The notes: generated from the sequence alone by a model not told the origin. A DNA stretch of 64,000 nucleotides from an uncultured Myxococcales bacterium (GCA_937949945.1 CALFEQ010000156.1:1-64000), one strand, 5' to 3'. Positions 45,555-54,107 are shown, counted from the stretch's first letter. Made by a program: numbers and translations.

Positions 45555-46318
45555 TGACATGGGGCTTGTCGCGCGTCTCCGACCCGATGCTCGCCGTCCT
45601 CGAGACGGCGCTCGAGCAAGGACGCGTGGACTGCCCGATCCGCGCCGCGGATCTGCTCGACCTCGGGTTTCGCTCGTACGCCGAGGACGTCGCCGAAGCG
45701 CTGCGCGGGCTCGATCGTGCCGGTGCGCTCGCGGCGGTGCGCGTCGCCATCGCAGAGCGAAAACACCGACCGCCGCCGCGGCTCGACCTCGTCTGGACGG
45801 GCCCGGAGACGAGGACGAGCACCGCGCAGGATACGGCGCTCGTCGTCGAGCGCCTGTTCGACGAGGCGAAGCGGACGGTCATCGTCGCCGGCTACACGTT
45901 CGACACACCGGAGATCCTCGCCCCCCTGTCCCGCGCGATGAAGGAGCGCAGCGTCACCGTCACGCTCTTCCTCGACATCGACAGCCACGCGGAGACCGCG
46001 ACCGAAGCAGACGCATTCGCATCGAAACAGATCGACCGATTCTTCCAGACGGTCTGGACGTTCGGGCTGCCGAAGCCGGACGTCTACTACGATCCGCGGA
46101 CCGCAGCGCCAGGACCGCCATGGGTGAGCCTCCACGCCAAGTGCGTCGTCGTCGACGACGCAAGGGCCTTCATCACCTCGGCGAACTTCACCGATCGCGG
46201 CCAGAACCGGAACATCGAGGTCGGTGTGCTCATCGAGGACGCACGCTTCGCAGAGCATCTCGCGGCCCAATGGCGACAGCTCGTCGCGACCGGTCTCGTG
46301 CGGCGCTACGCAGGCTGA
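45554..46318 (+). CDS. drmC: DrmC, phospholipase D-like (DISARM)
   Basis: This 254-residue protein starts at ATG 45554, overlapping the drmB stop. The C-terminal domain has a single HKD motif, LHAKCVVVDDARAFITSANF near residue 195, followed by RGQNRNIEVGV, typical of bacterial PLD-superfamily nucleases. The N-terminal 80 residues are helical (DPMLAVLETALEQGRVDCPI). With one HKD site it should act as a dimer. DrmC is present in all DISARM classes, though in the studied Bacillus system it was largely dispensable. It ends the island, and the next 258 bp have no gene. Confidence 0.9.
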   Translation: MTWGLSRVSDPMLAVLETALEQGRVDCPIRAADLLDLGFRSYAEDVAEALRGLDRAGALAAVRVAIAERKHRPPPRLDLVWTGPETRTSTAQDTALVVERLFDEAKRTVIVAGYTFDTPEILAPLSRAMKERSVTVTLFLDIDSHAETATEADAFASKQIDRFFQTVWTFGLPKPDVYYDPRTAAPGPPWVSLHAKCVVVDDARAFITSANFTDRGQNRNIEVGVLIEDARFAEHLAAQWRQLVATGLVRRYAG

Positions 46319-46576
46319 GAAACCAGACGCGGCCGTAGTCGTCGGCCGTCGGCTGACGCGTCGATCGCAGGGCACCAGAAACCGCCTCACCTTCGCGACC
46401 GACCTATCTCCCCGAGCAGCCACCGTTTCGGAGGTTTCGTCTTTTCTGGGCCGGAACCGTGAGGCGCTTTCACGGCGCGTCGAACTCGGGGCGATAGCGA
46501 ACGACGCCCGAGACGCCGGCGAGGCGGCGTCAGCTGCTGAACGAAGAACACGTCGTCGGGGACCGGCCTCGCCCCG
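46319..46576. other. Intergenic right boundary of defence island
   Basis: No gene is seen here. A stretch near 46426-46466 (CGTTTCGGAGGTTTCG) resembles the sequence just inside the tRNA-Val element at 7994-8030 (CGTTTCGGGGGTTTCG). This may be a trace of a former integrase 3' end. No tRNA fragment or direct repeat accompanies it. Confidence 0.4.
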
Positions 46577-47500
46577 CTACAGCGACAGCACGAGCATGAA
46601 CGTGTTGCTCGACACGACCGGCTGCACCTGCACCGTGCTCGGGTCCTCGAGGCCCTTGCCGTTCGCGGCGTCGTACTTGCGGCGCATGTTGCTGCCCACC
46701 GTCCAGCCGATCGCGTGGCCGACGAGGGCGCCGGCGACGACGTCCGAGAACCAGTGGTGGTCGCCTTCGATCATGGAGAGCCCCATGACCGCGACGAGCG
46801 GATAGGCGACGAACGGCAGCCACTTCACGTCGCGGTAGAACGCGACGAGCGACGACGCGAGCGCCATGTGAGACGACGTGTGGCCCGACGGCCATGCGAC
46901 GCCGCCGCCGACCACGACCCATCGTCCGTAGTCGCCCCACTTGCGGCCGTCGTCGCTGCGGGAGATGGAGACGGGCTCTTCGCTCGGCTCGCCGTTCTTG
47001 TACGGAAGCGGCCGGGCGGTGATCCACTTCGCGAGCTGCGTGTAGATCGCATTGATGCCGACCGCTTGGAGCGCGGCGACGCCGGCGCTCGCCGCTTTGC
47101 CGTCGTCCGCCACGATGCCGGTGAGCGCGACGGCGCCGGGGATGATCACCGGTGTGAACCAGCCGCCGATGAACGCGACGCGCGGGACGACATCGCCGAG
47201 GATCGCGTTGTCGCGCCAGAACCAGCGCTGGATGGCGTCGTCGGCGCCGCTCGCCGACAGCGCCACGGTGCTGGCGATGGCGGCGCCGTGGAAGAGGAGA
47301 TTGTAGCCGGTCACGCTGTCGAGCATGTTCGTGCCGACCGACTCGAACAGGCCGACCCTGTACTCGCTCTTCGACGGCGCAGAGTCGTCGGCACGAGCCT
47401 CGGAGCTAGAGAGACCGCACGCGGCGAAGGCAAGGAGCGCGGCACCTCGACGCGCGAGGCGCTCGTGCGGAGCGACGATGTCGGCGCCGCGAAGGTGCAT
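46577..47500 (-). CDS. PAP2-superfamily phosphatase, exported
   Basis: This 307-residue protein has a signal peptide ending near SSEARA and a PAP2 (type 2 phosphatidic acid phosphatase) domain. Motif 1 is KWITARP near residue 163, motif 2 is WPSGHTSSH near residue 205 with the catalytic His, and motif 3 is present as GDHHWFSDVVAG near residue 250, where the usual SR is replaced by SMIEG. Several transmembrane or buried hydrophobic segments surround them. Enzymes of the family dephosphorylate lipid phosphates or undecaprenyl pyrophosphate at the outer face of the membrane. It is transcribed divergently from the collagen-like lipoprotein gene. Confidence 0.85.
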   Translation of the reverse strand: MHLRGADIVAPHERLARRGAALLAFAACGLSSSEARADDSAPSKSEYRVGLFESVGTNMLDSVTGYNLLFHGAAIASTVALSASGADDAIQRWFWRDNAILGDVVPRVAFIGGWFTPVIIPGAVALTGIVADDGKAASAGVAALQAVGINAIYTQLAKWITARPLPYKNGEPSEEPVSISRSDDGRKWGDYGRWVVVGGGVAWPSGHTSSHMALASSLVAFYRDVKWLPFVAYPLVAVMGLSMIEGDHHWFSDVVAGALVGHAIGWTVGSNMRRKYDAANGKGLEDPSTVQVQPVVSSNTFMLVLSL

Positions 47501-47834
47501 CGGCCAGCTCGGGATCTTACTCGAACTGCGGCATCGCTCGGCACGAGGGCCGCGGATCGGGCCGTGTCCCCCGTACGGCCGACGTAACAGGGTGTATCGG
47601 CCACTGCATCACGCGTAACACCTCGCGAGGCCCCGCTCGAACGTCGAAATCGCGGAGTTACGAGGCTCGACCGCAGGCACGTGCGTTGCTCGACCGTCTG
47701 CGTCGCGCGGAGAGCAGGGGGCTCTCGGCATCGCGCAACGCGATCGTCCGGTCCGCTCGCTCGCGCCCGCACGTGCTTCGACGTGTCGGGTGATGGGCTC
47801 GGCCCGCGCATCGTCTCGCGAAGAAGGTAGAAAG
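47501..47834. other. Divergent promoter region, no gene
   Basis: This 334-bp space separates the start codons of the PAP2 and collagen-like genes. Open frames are short and featureless. It should hold both promoters. A purine-rich AAGAAGGTAGAAAG just before 47835 serves as the ribosome binding site of the plus-strand gene. Confidence 0.55.
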
Positions 47835-48758
47835 ATGGATCGGATCGGTACGGTTTCTGGGCTGCTCGTTCTCGCCACGTTCGGATGGATGGCCGGATGC
47901 GCCGTCGAGGGCGTCGGGACCGTGGCCGCGAGCGCGCTCACCAACGTCGTACCGGAGCCGCCCGGGGAGAACTGCAAGGCGGGCGGTCAGGCGATTCAGG
48001 TCGGCGTCGACCGGAACGGCGACGGCCTACTCGATCCGGACGAGGTGACCGGTACGTCGTACGCCTGCAACGGCTCCTCGGTGAACACCGAGCTCGTTGC
48101 GATCCCGGCCGGTGACCCGCGCTGCCCTCACGGAGGGACGGCGGTCCAGCTGACCGACGACGACACGGAGCCGAAGGAGATCGTCGCCTGCAACGGCGCT
48201 CCTGGTGGAAACAACGGCCCCGCCGGGCCACAGGGCCCCGCCGGGCCGCAGGGTCCGCAAGGTGAAGCTGGCCCCGCCGGACCGGCAGGCCCCATGGGTT
48301 CGCAAGGTCCCGCCGGTCCGGAAGGTCCCATGGGTCCGCAGGGTCCGGAAGGTCCGCAGGGTCCGGAAGGTCCGCAGGGTCCGCAGGGTCCGCAGGGTCC
48401 GGAAGGTCCGCAGGGTCCGCAGGGTCCGGAAGGTCCGCAGGGTCCGCCGGGGCCCGCGGCCCCGCAGCCCGTCTTCGGGCGGTTCTTCGCCAGCCAGGTC
48501 GTTCATGGCGCGATCCTCACTTGTGCCAGCATCACGCTAGAGGGAATGCGCTGCAACGGCCCGAAGCTGAACGGCGCCGACGTCATTCTCCGCGCGCCAG
48601 AGGGAGACGCCATCTGCAAGGCGATCACGGGCAAGACCTGGCTCTTGATGGGCGGGAACTCGACGTACGAGGCCGCTTGGATGAGCTGGAACGGAACGAC
48701 GTGGGCCTTGGAGACGAGGCGCGGCACTCCGATGGGCTACCTCGAGTGCGAGCAGTGA
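47835..48758 (+). CDS. Collagen-like lipoprotein with DUF7151-type domains
   Basis: This 307-residue protein starts at ATG 47835. The signal peptide ends in WMAGC, a good lipobox. Two Cys-containing repeats follow: CKAGGQAIQVGVDRNGDG with YACNG, and CPHGGTAVQLTDDD with VACNG. This D-x-N-x-D pattern fits the DUF7151 type often found before collagen-like stretches in myxobacteria. Residues 128-208 are 27 uninterrupted Gly-X-Y triplets, mostly GPQ, GPE and GPA. The C-terminal 95 residues form a small globular domain with several Cys residues. It probably forms a trimeric surface stalk. The repeat DNA is likely to vary in length by slippage. Confidence 0.88.
   Translation: MDRIGTVSGLLVLATFGWMAGCAVEGVGTVAASALTNVVPEPPGENCKAGGQAIQVGVDRNGDGLLDPDEVTGTSYACNGSSVNTELVAIPAGDPRCPHGGTAVQLTDDDTEPKEIVACNGAPGGNNGPAGPQGPAGPQGPQGEAGPAGPAGPMGSQGPAGPEGPMGPQGPEGPQGPEGPQGPQGPQGPEGPQGPQGPEGPQGPPGPAAPQPVFGRFFASQVVHGAILTCASITLEGMRCNGPKLNGADVILRAPEGDAICKAITGKTWLLMGGNSTYEAAWMSWNGTTWALETRRGTPMGYLECEQ
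48216..48458 (+). repeat. 9/18-bp repeats encoding Gly-X-Y triplets
   Basis: There are 243 bp made of 9-bp units such as GGTCCGCAG and GGTCCGGAA, with identical 18-bp doublets in the second half. The codon-level identity, not just amino-acid identity, indicates recent expansion by slippage or unequal crossing-over. Confidence 0.9.
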
Positions 48759-48809
48759 TCTCTCGTCGCGCGCAGCCGTCGACATCACTCGCCTGCAACG
48801 CGACACCGA

Positions 48810-49046
48810 TCATCGATCGCCGACCCCGGCGATGGCACGACGCCCGCTCCGCCACTTCACGACGTACGGCAGCGCGAACAAGTACAGGCCGGTGAACAGG
48901 AGCAAGAACAGCGGAAGCAGCGGCGAGTAGACCACCCACGCGGGAGGCGCCTGCCGCGTCATGACGACGATGTTGACGACGATGGTCACCGTGAAAGCAA
49001 TGGACACCCAGCGGTGGATCCGTCGAACCCACGCGTCGAAGCTCAT
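48810..49046 (-). CDS. Small two-helix membrane protein
   Basis: This 78-residue protein starts at ATG 49046 behind GAGGAGGTCC. It contains two hydrophobic segments, VSIAFTVTIVVNIVVM and PLLPLFLLLFTGLYLFALPY, separated by a short loop, and ends in a basic tail. The start MSFDAWVRRIHRWVSIAF resembles the first helix of PepSY- or cytochrome b561-like proteins with a possible haem-ligand His, but the protein is too short to assign. It is followed by a VOC/AraC gene pair on the same strand. Confidence 0.7.
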   Translation of the reverse strand: MSFDAWVRRIHRWVSIAFTVTIVVNIVVMTRQAPPAWVVYSPLLPLFLLLFTGLYLFALPYVVKWRSGRRAIAGVGDR

Positions 49047-49097
49047 AGGACCTCCTCGAAGAAGGGAGTGACGAGTCGGGTCAGGCCACGCGCAGCG

Positions 49098-49514
49098 TCA
49101 CTTGGACGCGCCGCGAGACTGGACGAGCTTCCAGCCGTTGCCGGAAGGATCGCGGAAGGTGGCGTCGACGCTGCCGAAGCGCTCGATGGGCTCCTGCGTG
49201 AACTCGACGCCGCGAGCGCGCATCTGCTCGTAGGCGGCGCGGCAGTCGTCGACGGCCAGGACGAGAGGCGGCATCGCGCCTTTCGCGACGGCTGCCTCGA
49301 GCGCCTTCGCCGTCGCCTCGTCGACCGTCGGCGGGCCCGGCTTGAAGAGCCCGAGCTGGAACGACGGCTGATCCGGGTGCTGCACCGTCAACCAGCGATA
49401 GTCACCGTTCCGCACGTCCGTGTGGACGCGGAACCCGAGCTTGTCGACGTAGAACGAGAGCGCCTCGTCCTGATCACGCACGTACAGACCAACGAGCTGG
49501 ACGCCTTGGCTCAT
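49098..49514 (-). CDS. VOC-family (glyoxalase/bleomycin-resistance-like) protein
   Basis: This 138-residue single-domain protein has the paired beta-alpha-beta-beta-beta pattern of the vicinal-oxygen-chelate fold: QLVGLYVRDQDEALSFYVDK, LGFRVHTDV, WLTVQHPDQ, and the C-terminal RFGSVDATFRDPSGNGWKLV. It probably binds a metal or a small hydrophobic ligand. The ATG overlaps the stop of the upstream AraC-type regulator, so the two form an operon, a frequent pairing. The substrate is unknown. Confidence 0.85.
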   Translation of the reverse strand: MSQGVQLVGLYVRDQDEALSFYVDKLGFRVHTDVRNGDYRWLTVQHPDQPSFQLGLFKPGPPTVDEATAKALEAAVAKGAMPPLVLAVDDCRAAYEQMRARGVEFTQEPIERFGSVDATFRDPSGNGWKLVQSRGASK

Positions 49515-49996
49515 GGAACCTCCGTTGCCCCGTTCCTACCGTCCTCCGCTCGGCGTCGCTTCTCCGAAACTGCGATCGTGAGATGGGGCCGCATCGCGGC
49601 ACTGAGAAAACATGGCGGGACACGGCTGAGCTCGCGCATGGCGGCCCGCTCGCGAGCCCGGATGACTCCCGGGCTCGCGCCGGTGACGTCACGGAACGTC
49701 CTTCCGAACGTGCCCAGGCTCGACCATCCCGTCTGGAAGGCGATCTCGGTGATGGAAAGGTCCGTGTCGCGGAGCAGCGCCACCGCGCGCTCGATCCGAC
49801 GCGTGAGCAGGTAGCGGTGCGGCGGGATGCCGAAGGCCTGCTTGAAGGAGCGCGCGAAGTGGGCCTCGGAGACACCGCTCACGCGCGCGAGCCGTCGAAC
49901 GGGCCACTCCTCGTGAGGCGCGGCGTCCATACGGTCCTTCGCACGCAGGAGGCGGCGCAAGAGGTCGGGGTCCTGGTTGACGTTGTCTCCGTTCAC
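49511..49996 (-). CDS. AraC-family regulator
   Basis: This 161-residue protein consists essentially of the AraC DNA-binding domain at the N-terminus (residues 30-115): VRRLARVSGVSEAHFARSF, KQAFGIPPHRYLLTRRIE, then TEIAFQTGWSSLGTFGRTFR for the second HTH. There is no effector-binding cupin. The 50-residue tail is basic. The gene overlaps the VOC gene by four bases and probably controls it. Short AraC proteins beside VOC genes are common in soil bacteria. Confidence 0.88.
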   Translation of the reverse strand: MNGDNVNQDPDLLRRLLRAKDRMDAAPHEEWPVRRLARVSGVSEAHFARSFKQAFGIPPHRYLLTRRIERAVALLRDTDLSITEIAFQTGWSSLGTFGRTFRDVTGASPGVIRARERAAMRELSRVPPCFLSAAMRPHLTIAVSEKRRRAEDGRNGATEVP

Positions 49997-50060
49997 TTGC
50001 TCACACGGCTCGGTGCACGAAGAACGTGCCGAGCCTCTCCGAAGCGTACCCGACGAGCTC

Positions 50061-50480
50061 TCACCGTCGCGAGGGGCTCGATCCGCGGGCTTCGAGAAGG
50101 CGCTTCAACGACGCGAGGTCTCGTTCGACGAGCGCGACGTCGGCGGCGAGCTGCTCGTCCGACATGCCGGGGGCGCGGAAGACCGTGAAGACGAGCTCGC
50201 TTCCCGAGCCGTTCGGGACGACGCGCATCGGGACGTAGACGACGGCGCCGTCGGGCGTGGTCACCCAATGATCGAGCACGCCGAACGCGTTGTCCTCCGC
50301 GAAGCGGAGCGAGAGCGTGCCCTGATCGGTCTCCATCACCCAGCCGTCGGCCGACTTGCGTATCGCCTTGCAGAACGCGACCCAATGCGGGAACTGCTCG
50401 GCGTCACGGACGAAGTCGTAGACGAGCCGAGGAGGCTGCTCGATGCCGATGGTCAACGTGCGCGCCGTCGTCGTTGCCAC
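50061..50480 (-). CDS. SRPBCC-family protein
   Basis: This 139-residue protein fits the START/SRPBCC ligand-binding fold. It opens with LTIGIEQPPRLVYDFVRDAE, then FPHWVAFCKAI. A long beta sheet follows (WVMETDQGTLSLRF, FGVLDHWVTTPDG, YVPMRVVPNGSGSELVFTVF), and the final amphipathic helix reads EQLAADVALVERDLASLKRL. Such proteins bind lipids or polyketide-like ligands, or act as cyclases. No partner gene suggests the ligand. It is divergent from the gene at 50597. Confidence 0.82.
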   Translation of the reverse strand: MATTTARTLTIGIEQPPRLVYDFVRDAEQFPHWVAFCKAIRKSADGWVMETDQGTLSLRFAEDNAFGVLDHWVTTPDGAVVYVPMRVVPNGSGSELVFTVFRAPGMSDEQLAADVALVERDLASLKRLLEARGSSPSRR

Positions 50481-50596
50481 GGTTCCCTGGGTCTATACCG
50501 TCGAGCTCTTCGGCTCCAGGAGTTTCGAATGCAGGTGTCAGCGCCCCGAGGCCGCGCGGGCCCGCTCGTTGCTTCGTCGCCGGGCCCGGAGGCCGA

Positions 50597-51154
50597 ATGT
50601 CGCTCGTCGAGTCGAGAAAATACACCCAGGCTGATCGAGCTCGCGACACCTACGTGGAGGATCCCGACGAAGCACTGACCTTGCTCTACACACCGCGAAG
50701 CGGTCCGTCGCACGCAATGCGGGCAGCTCCCCGCGACGATCGAGGGGGCTCGCCAGCGACCGCCGACACCGCGTCGATCGCGCGGATGCTCCGCGAGCTT
50801 CGCGCGATGATCCCTCCCGTCGACGCGAGCCGTCCGATCACCTCGCTCGGCGATCCGGTCCCCACTACGTGGGGCGCGCGGGACGCCCCGTCCCCGTCGG
50901 CGAGGACCGCCGCCGTGAAGGGCGCTGCGAAGATCCCCGTGAGGCGCTCCGCGAAGCCTCGCGAGAACGTGTCTGCGAAGACGAGCCGCACGCGTCTCCG
51001 GCGCAAGGCGATCTTCGGCTTCGTGACGGCGGCGGCGATCGGCATCGGCCTCTGGCACGACGACGTCGGACGCTCGGACCTGTCCGACGAGCTCGGCCGC
51101 ATGGCGAACGCCATCGGCGGCTTCGTCCTCGAGATCCTTGCCGGCGAGCCCTAG
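50597..51154 (+). CDS. Hypothetical protein with C-terminal membrane helix
   Basis: This 185-residue protein starts at ATG 50597, chosen because GGAGG precedes it. The first 130 residues are polar and low-complexity with SIARMLRELRAMIPP as the only clear helix. A basic stretch (SRTRLRRK) leads to one hydrophobic segment, AIFGFVTAAAIGIGLW, and an amphipathic tail. It is likely anchored in the inner membrane with a cytoplasmic N-terminus. I do not recognise the family. It is followed by the nicotinate phosphoribosyltransferase gene 50 bp downstream. Confidence 0.65.
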   Translation: MSLVESRKYTQADRARDTYVEDPDEALTLLYTPRSGPSHAMRAAPRDDRGGSPATADTASIARMLRELRAMIPPVDASRPITSLGDPVPTTWGARDAPSPSARTAAVKGAAKIPVRRSAKPRENVSAKTSRTRLRRKAIFGFVTAAAIGIGLWHDDVGRSDLSDELGRMANAIGGFVLEILAGEP

Positions 51155-51204
51155 CGTGGGAAGCTCGGGGTCCGTCGTGGTGCCCGACTTGCAGCCACGA
51201 CGGC

Positions 51205-52575
51205 GTGGAACCGCACGCGCGAACGGAGCAGCTCGGTCTCGTCACCGACCTCTACGAATTCACGATGGCGGCGAGCTACCGCTCGCTGGGCATGCACGAG
51301 CGCGCGACGTTCAGCTTGTTCGTACGCACGCTGCCCGCGAAGCGATCGTTCCTCGTCGCGGCCGGGATCGAAGAGGCGATCCGACGGATCACCTCGCTCG
51401 GCTTCGAGAAGGAAGGCATCGAGTACCTCGTCTCGACCGGACAGCTCTCGCATGAAGAAGCGGCGGCGCTCGCACGGACGCGCTTCACGGGAGACGTCCA
51501 CGCCGTCCGCGAGGGCCGCGTCGTCTTCGCCGGAGAGCCCATCCTCGAGGTCGACGCGCCGATCATCGAGGCGCAGCTCGCCGAGACGCTCGTCATCAAC
51601 GCCGTCCACTACTCCACCGCCGTCGCGACGAAGGCCGCCCGCTGCGTGGCTGCGGCGCGCGGCAAGCCGGTCGTCGACTTCGGCCTCCGGAGGGCGCCGG
51701 GCATCGACGGAGGCATGGAGCTCGCGCGCGCGAGCTGGCTCGTGGGCTTCGCGGGAACGAGCAACGTGGAAGCCGGGAGGCTGCTCGGCATCCCGACGTC
51801 GGGCACGGTCGCGCACGCATTCATCGAGGCGATGCCGAGCGAGCGCGCCGCGTTCGAGGCGTGGGCGCGCGTGCGGAGCGATCCGGTGACCTTGCTCGTC
51901 GACACGTACGACACGCCGCGCGGCGTGCGCGTCGCGGCCGAGGTCGCGCGCGAGCTGCGCGCGCGAGGACGCCGGGTGACGGCGCTCCGCATCGACAGCG
52001 GCGACCTCGCGGAGCTCACTCGAGATGCGCGTCGCGTCCTCGACGACGCCGGTCTCCAGGACATCCAGCTCGTCGTCAGCGGCGGCCTCGACGAGTACGA
52101 GATCGACGCGCTCGAACGCTCGGGCGCCCCGATCGACGGCTACGCGGTGGGGACGTCCGTGGCCATGTCGACCGACGCGCCGTCGCTGGACATGGCCTAC
52201 AAGATCGTCGAGTACGCCGGTCGCCCGTGCCTCAAGCTGAGCGGGAAGAAGGCGACGCTCGCGAGCCCGAAGCAGGTCTGGCGGAGACGCGACGCCGCCG
52301 GACGCTGGCTCGAGGACGTCGTCACGCTGCGCGAAGAGCCAGCACCCGGCCCCGACTGGGAGCCGCTGCTCGAGCCCGTCGTCCGCAACGGCGAAGTCAC
52401 CGCGCGCCCCTCGCTCGCCGATCTCCGGTCACGCCACGCAGAGGAGCTCGAACGCTTCCCCGGCGAGCTCCGCGCCATCGACGCGAAGCACACGTGGCCC
52501 GTTTCGCTCTCGCCCGCGCTGGAGTCCCGCCACCGCGCGGCCGTGGAGGAGACGAAACGGCGGGAGGGGCTGTGA
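51205..52575 (+). CDS. pncB: Nicotinate phosphoribosyltransferase
   Basis: This 456-residue protein starts at GTG 51205 (VEPHARTEQLGLVTDLYEFT). It makes nicotinate mononucleotide from nicotinate and PRPP in the Preiss-Handler NAD salvage pathway. Family marks include GLVTDLYEFTMAASY at the start, SFLVAAGIEEAI, a DFGLRRAPGIDGGM block near residue 155, AGTSNVEAGRLLGIPTSGT with AHAFIEA, and the phosphate-binding RIDSGDL and VVSGGLDEYEI near residues 260-295. Length is normal. The start lacks a clear ribosome binding site, but the conserved N-terminus excludes a much later one. Confidence 0.93.
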   Translation: MEPHARTEQLGLVTDLYEFTMAASYRSLGMHERATFSLFVRTLPAKRSFLVAAGIEEAIRRITSLGFEKEGIEYLVSTGQLSHEEAAALARTRFTGDVHAVREGRVVFAGEPILEVDAPIIEAQLAETLVINAVHYSTAVATKAARCVAAARGKPVVDFGLRRAPGIDGGMELARASWLVGFAGTSNVEAGRLLGIPTSGTVAHAFIEAMPSERAAFEAWARVRSDPVTLLVDTYDTPRGVRVAAEVARELRARGRRVTALRIDSGDLAELTRDARRVLDDAGLQDIQLVVSGGLDEYEIDALERSGAPIDGYAVGTSVAMSTDAPSLDMAYKIVEYAGRPCLKLSGKKATLASPKQVWRRRDAAGRWLEDVVTLREEPAPGPDWEPLLEPVVRNGEVTARPSLADLRSRHAEELERFPGELRAIDAKHTWPVSLSPALESRHRAAVEETKRREGL

Positions 52576-52579
52576 CGGA

Positions 52580-52637
52580 GGCCTCGGGCCTCAGGCTCCG
52601 AGGCCTCTTCGAGACCCGAGGCCCGAGGCCCGAGGCC
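52580..52637. terminator. GAGGCCC-repeat hairpin between convergent genes
   Basis: GGCCTCGGGCCTC (52580-52592) is the exact inverse of GAGGCCCGAGGCC, which occurs twice in overlapping copies (52618-52630 and 52625-52637). The structure fills the space between two convergent genes and touches the stop codon of the second. It may act as a bidirectional terminator, though there is no T-tract. Confidence 0.5.
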
Positions 52638-53890
52638 TAGGACACACTCCGCGCATTGAGCGGGAACGCCGGAATCGTCCCCCCGACGAGCCGCGGGCGC
52701 TCGCGCTGGTAGAGGAACTCGCGCGTGAGCGGGTACTCGTCGTTGATGCCGTTCGACATCGTCATCTGGATCAGATTCAGGTGTCCCGAGCGGAAGCCGG
52801 CGACCACGCTCGCGAGGTAGAAGTCCCACGTGCGCATGAAGCGATCGCTGAATCCCATCCGCCGCTTGATGAGATCCCAGTTGGCGAGGAAGTTCTTGCG
52901 CCAGTGATGCGCGGTGAGCGCGTAGTGACGCCGGAGGTTCTCGACGTCGATGACGTTGAAGCCTCGGTCCACCGCGCGCTTCGTCTCGCCCTCGAGCGAG
53001 AAGAACCAGTAGCCCGGGAAGACGTGCTTCTGGACGAACGGGTCGCTGCCGCTCGACTCCTTCATCTTGGAGATGCAGTGCGTGAGGACGATCGCGCCCG
53101 GAGCGCTCAGGCTCTTCAGCTTGTCGTAGAACGCGTCCGCGCGCTTCTCGCCGACGTGGCACATCATTCCGACGGAGACGATGCGCTCCCACTTCGTCCG
53201 ATCGTCCAGCTCGAGGTAGTTCATCGTGCGGACATCGACGGGCAGCTTGCGGATGCGCGCCTGATCGCGGATGTAGCGCGTCTGGTTCTCGCAGAGCGTG
53301 ATGCCGAGGCACTCGACGCCGTACTTCTCCGCGGCCTGGAACATGAGGTGGCCCCAGCCGCAGCCGATGTCGAGCAGGCGCTGGCCGCGGCGTAGATCGA
53401 GCTTCTTCAGCGTGTGGGCGATCTTCTGCTCCTGCGCCTGATCGAGGCTGTCCTCGGGCGTACGGAAGTAGCCGCACGAGTACTGGAGCTTCTTGTCGAG
53501 ATAGAGCTCGTAGAACTCGTTCCCGCGGCCGTAGTGGTGCTCGACGTCGAGCTTCTCCCGCGAGAGCGAGCGCACGAGCGCGCTGCCGAGACCGCCGTGC
53601 CACGAGGCGAGCCGCGGGTTCTTGATCCCGATCTCGAAGAGCACCGTGAGCGCGTCTTCGAGGCTCCCTTCCACGACGAGGTCGCCGGCGACGTACGACT
53701 CGCCCAGACCCAGCGTCGACTGCAAGACGGAGCGCACGAACGCCGTCCTCGTCTTGAAGCGCAGCACGAAGTGCGGAGCACCCGCGCTGGTCCCGAACCG
53801 CCAGCGCTCGCCGTTCCAGAAAGCCATCTCGAACGGCTTGCCGCTGTGCGTGCGCTGAATCTTCTCGAGCGTTCGCCTGAAAAGGATCAT
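52637..53890 (-). CDS. cfa: Cyclopropane-fatty-acyl-phospholipid synthase family methyltransferase
   Basis: This 417-residue protein starts at ATG 53890 behind AGAGG; an in-frame upstream extension to 54016 is Pro/Ser-rich and unlikely to be translated. It has the CFAS layout: an N-terminal lipid-binding domain with LGLGESYVAGD and EIGIKNPRLASW, then HHYGRGNEFYELYLDK, YSCGYF, and the SAM-binding motif LLDIGCGWGHLMFQAAEKYG near residue 200. The GITLCENQ motif, VGMMCHVGEK, and the C-terminal YALTAHHWRKNF...YLASVVAGFR follow. The enzyme adds a methylene bridge from SAM to unsaturated acyl chains of membrane phospholipids. It converges with pncB. Confidence 0.92.
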   Translation of the reverse strand: MILFRRTLEKIQRTHSGKPFEMAFWNGERWRFGTSAGAPHFVLRFKTRTAFVRSVLQSTLGLGESYVAGDLVVEGSLEDALTVLFEIGIKNPRLASWHGGLGSALVRSLSREKLDVEHHYGRGNEFYELYLDKKLQYSCGYFRTPEDSLDQAQEQKIAHTLKKLDLRRGQRLLDIGCGWGHLMFQAAEKYGVECLGITLCENQTRYIRDQARIRKLPVDVRTMNYLELDDRTKWERIVSVGMMCHVGEKRADAFYDKLKSLSAPGAIVLTHCISKMKESSGSDPFVQKHVFPGYWFFSLEGETKRAVDRGFNVIDVENLRRHYALTAHHWRKNFLANWDLIKRRMGFSDRFMRTWDFYLASVVAGFRSGHLNLIQMTMSNGINDEYPLTREFLYQRERPRLVGGTIPAFPLNARSVS

Positions 53891-54107
53891 GTTGGGGCCT
53901 CTCGTCAGGTTCGTCGTTCGTGGCGTGTGCGTCGGTCCGACTTCTCCGACTCGCTTCGGAGAAGCCGGTCGCCCGTCTCCCCCGCTGGACGTCTCGGGAC
54001 GAGCTACGTCCGTCACGGTTCACTACGATGCGCGCGCGAATGGTCAAGCAATTACGAGCACATGCGGCACGATGGCGATCGCGTGTGCGCGTTCGCTCCG
54101 CGCGACT

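Noticed and set aside
48216..48458. CRISPR-like array
   Set aside because: The repeats are contiguous coding triplets without spacers. No CRISPR array is visible anywhere in the window.
48027..48506. Antisense Thr/Leu/Arg repeat protein
   Set aside because: It is the complement of the collagen-like repeats; the lipoprotein frame has a signal peptide and ribosome binding site.
52197..54047. 616-codon minus-strand frame across pncB end and cfa
   Set aside because: It is low-complexity Arg/Ala shadow; the cfa frame carries the SAM-binding and CFAS motifs.
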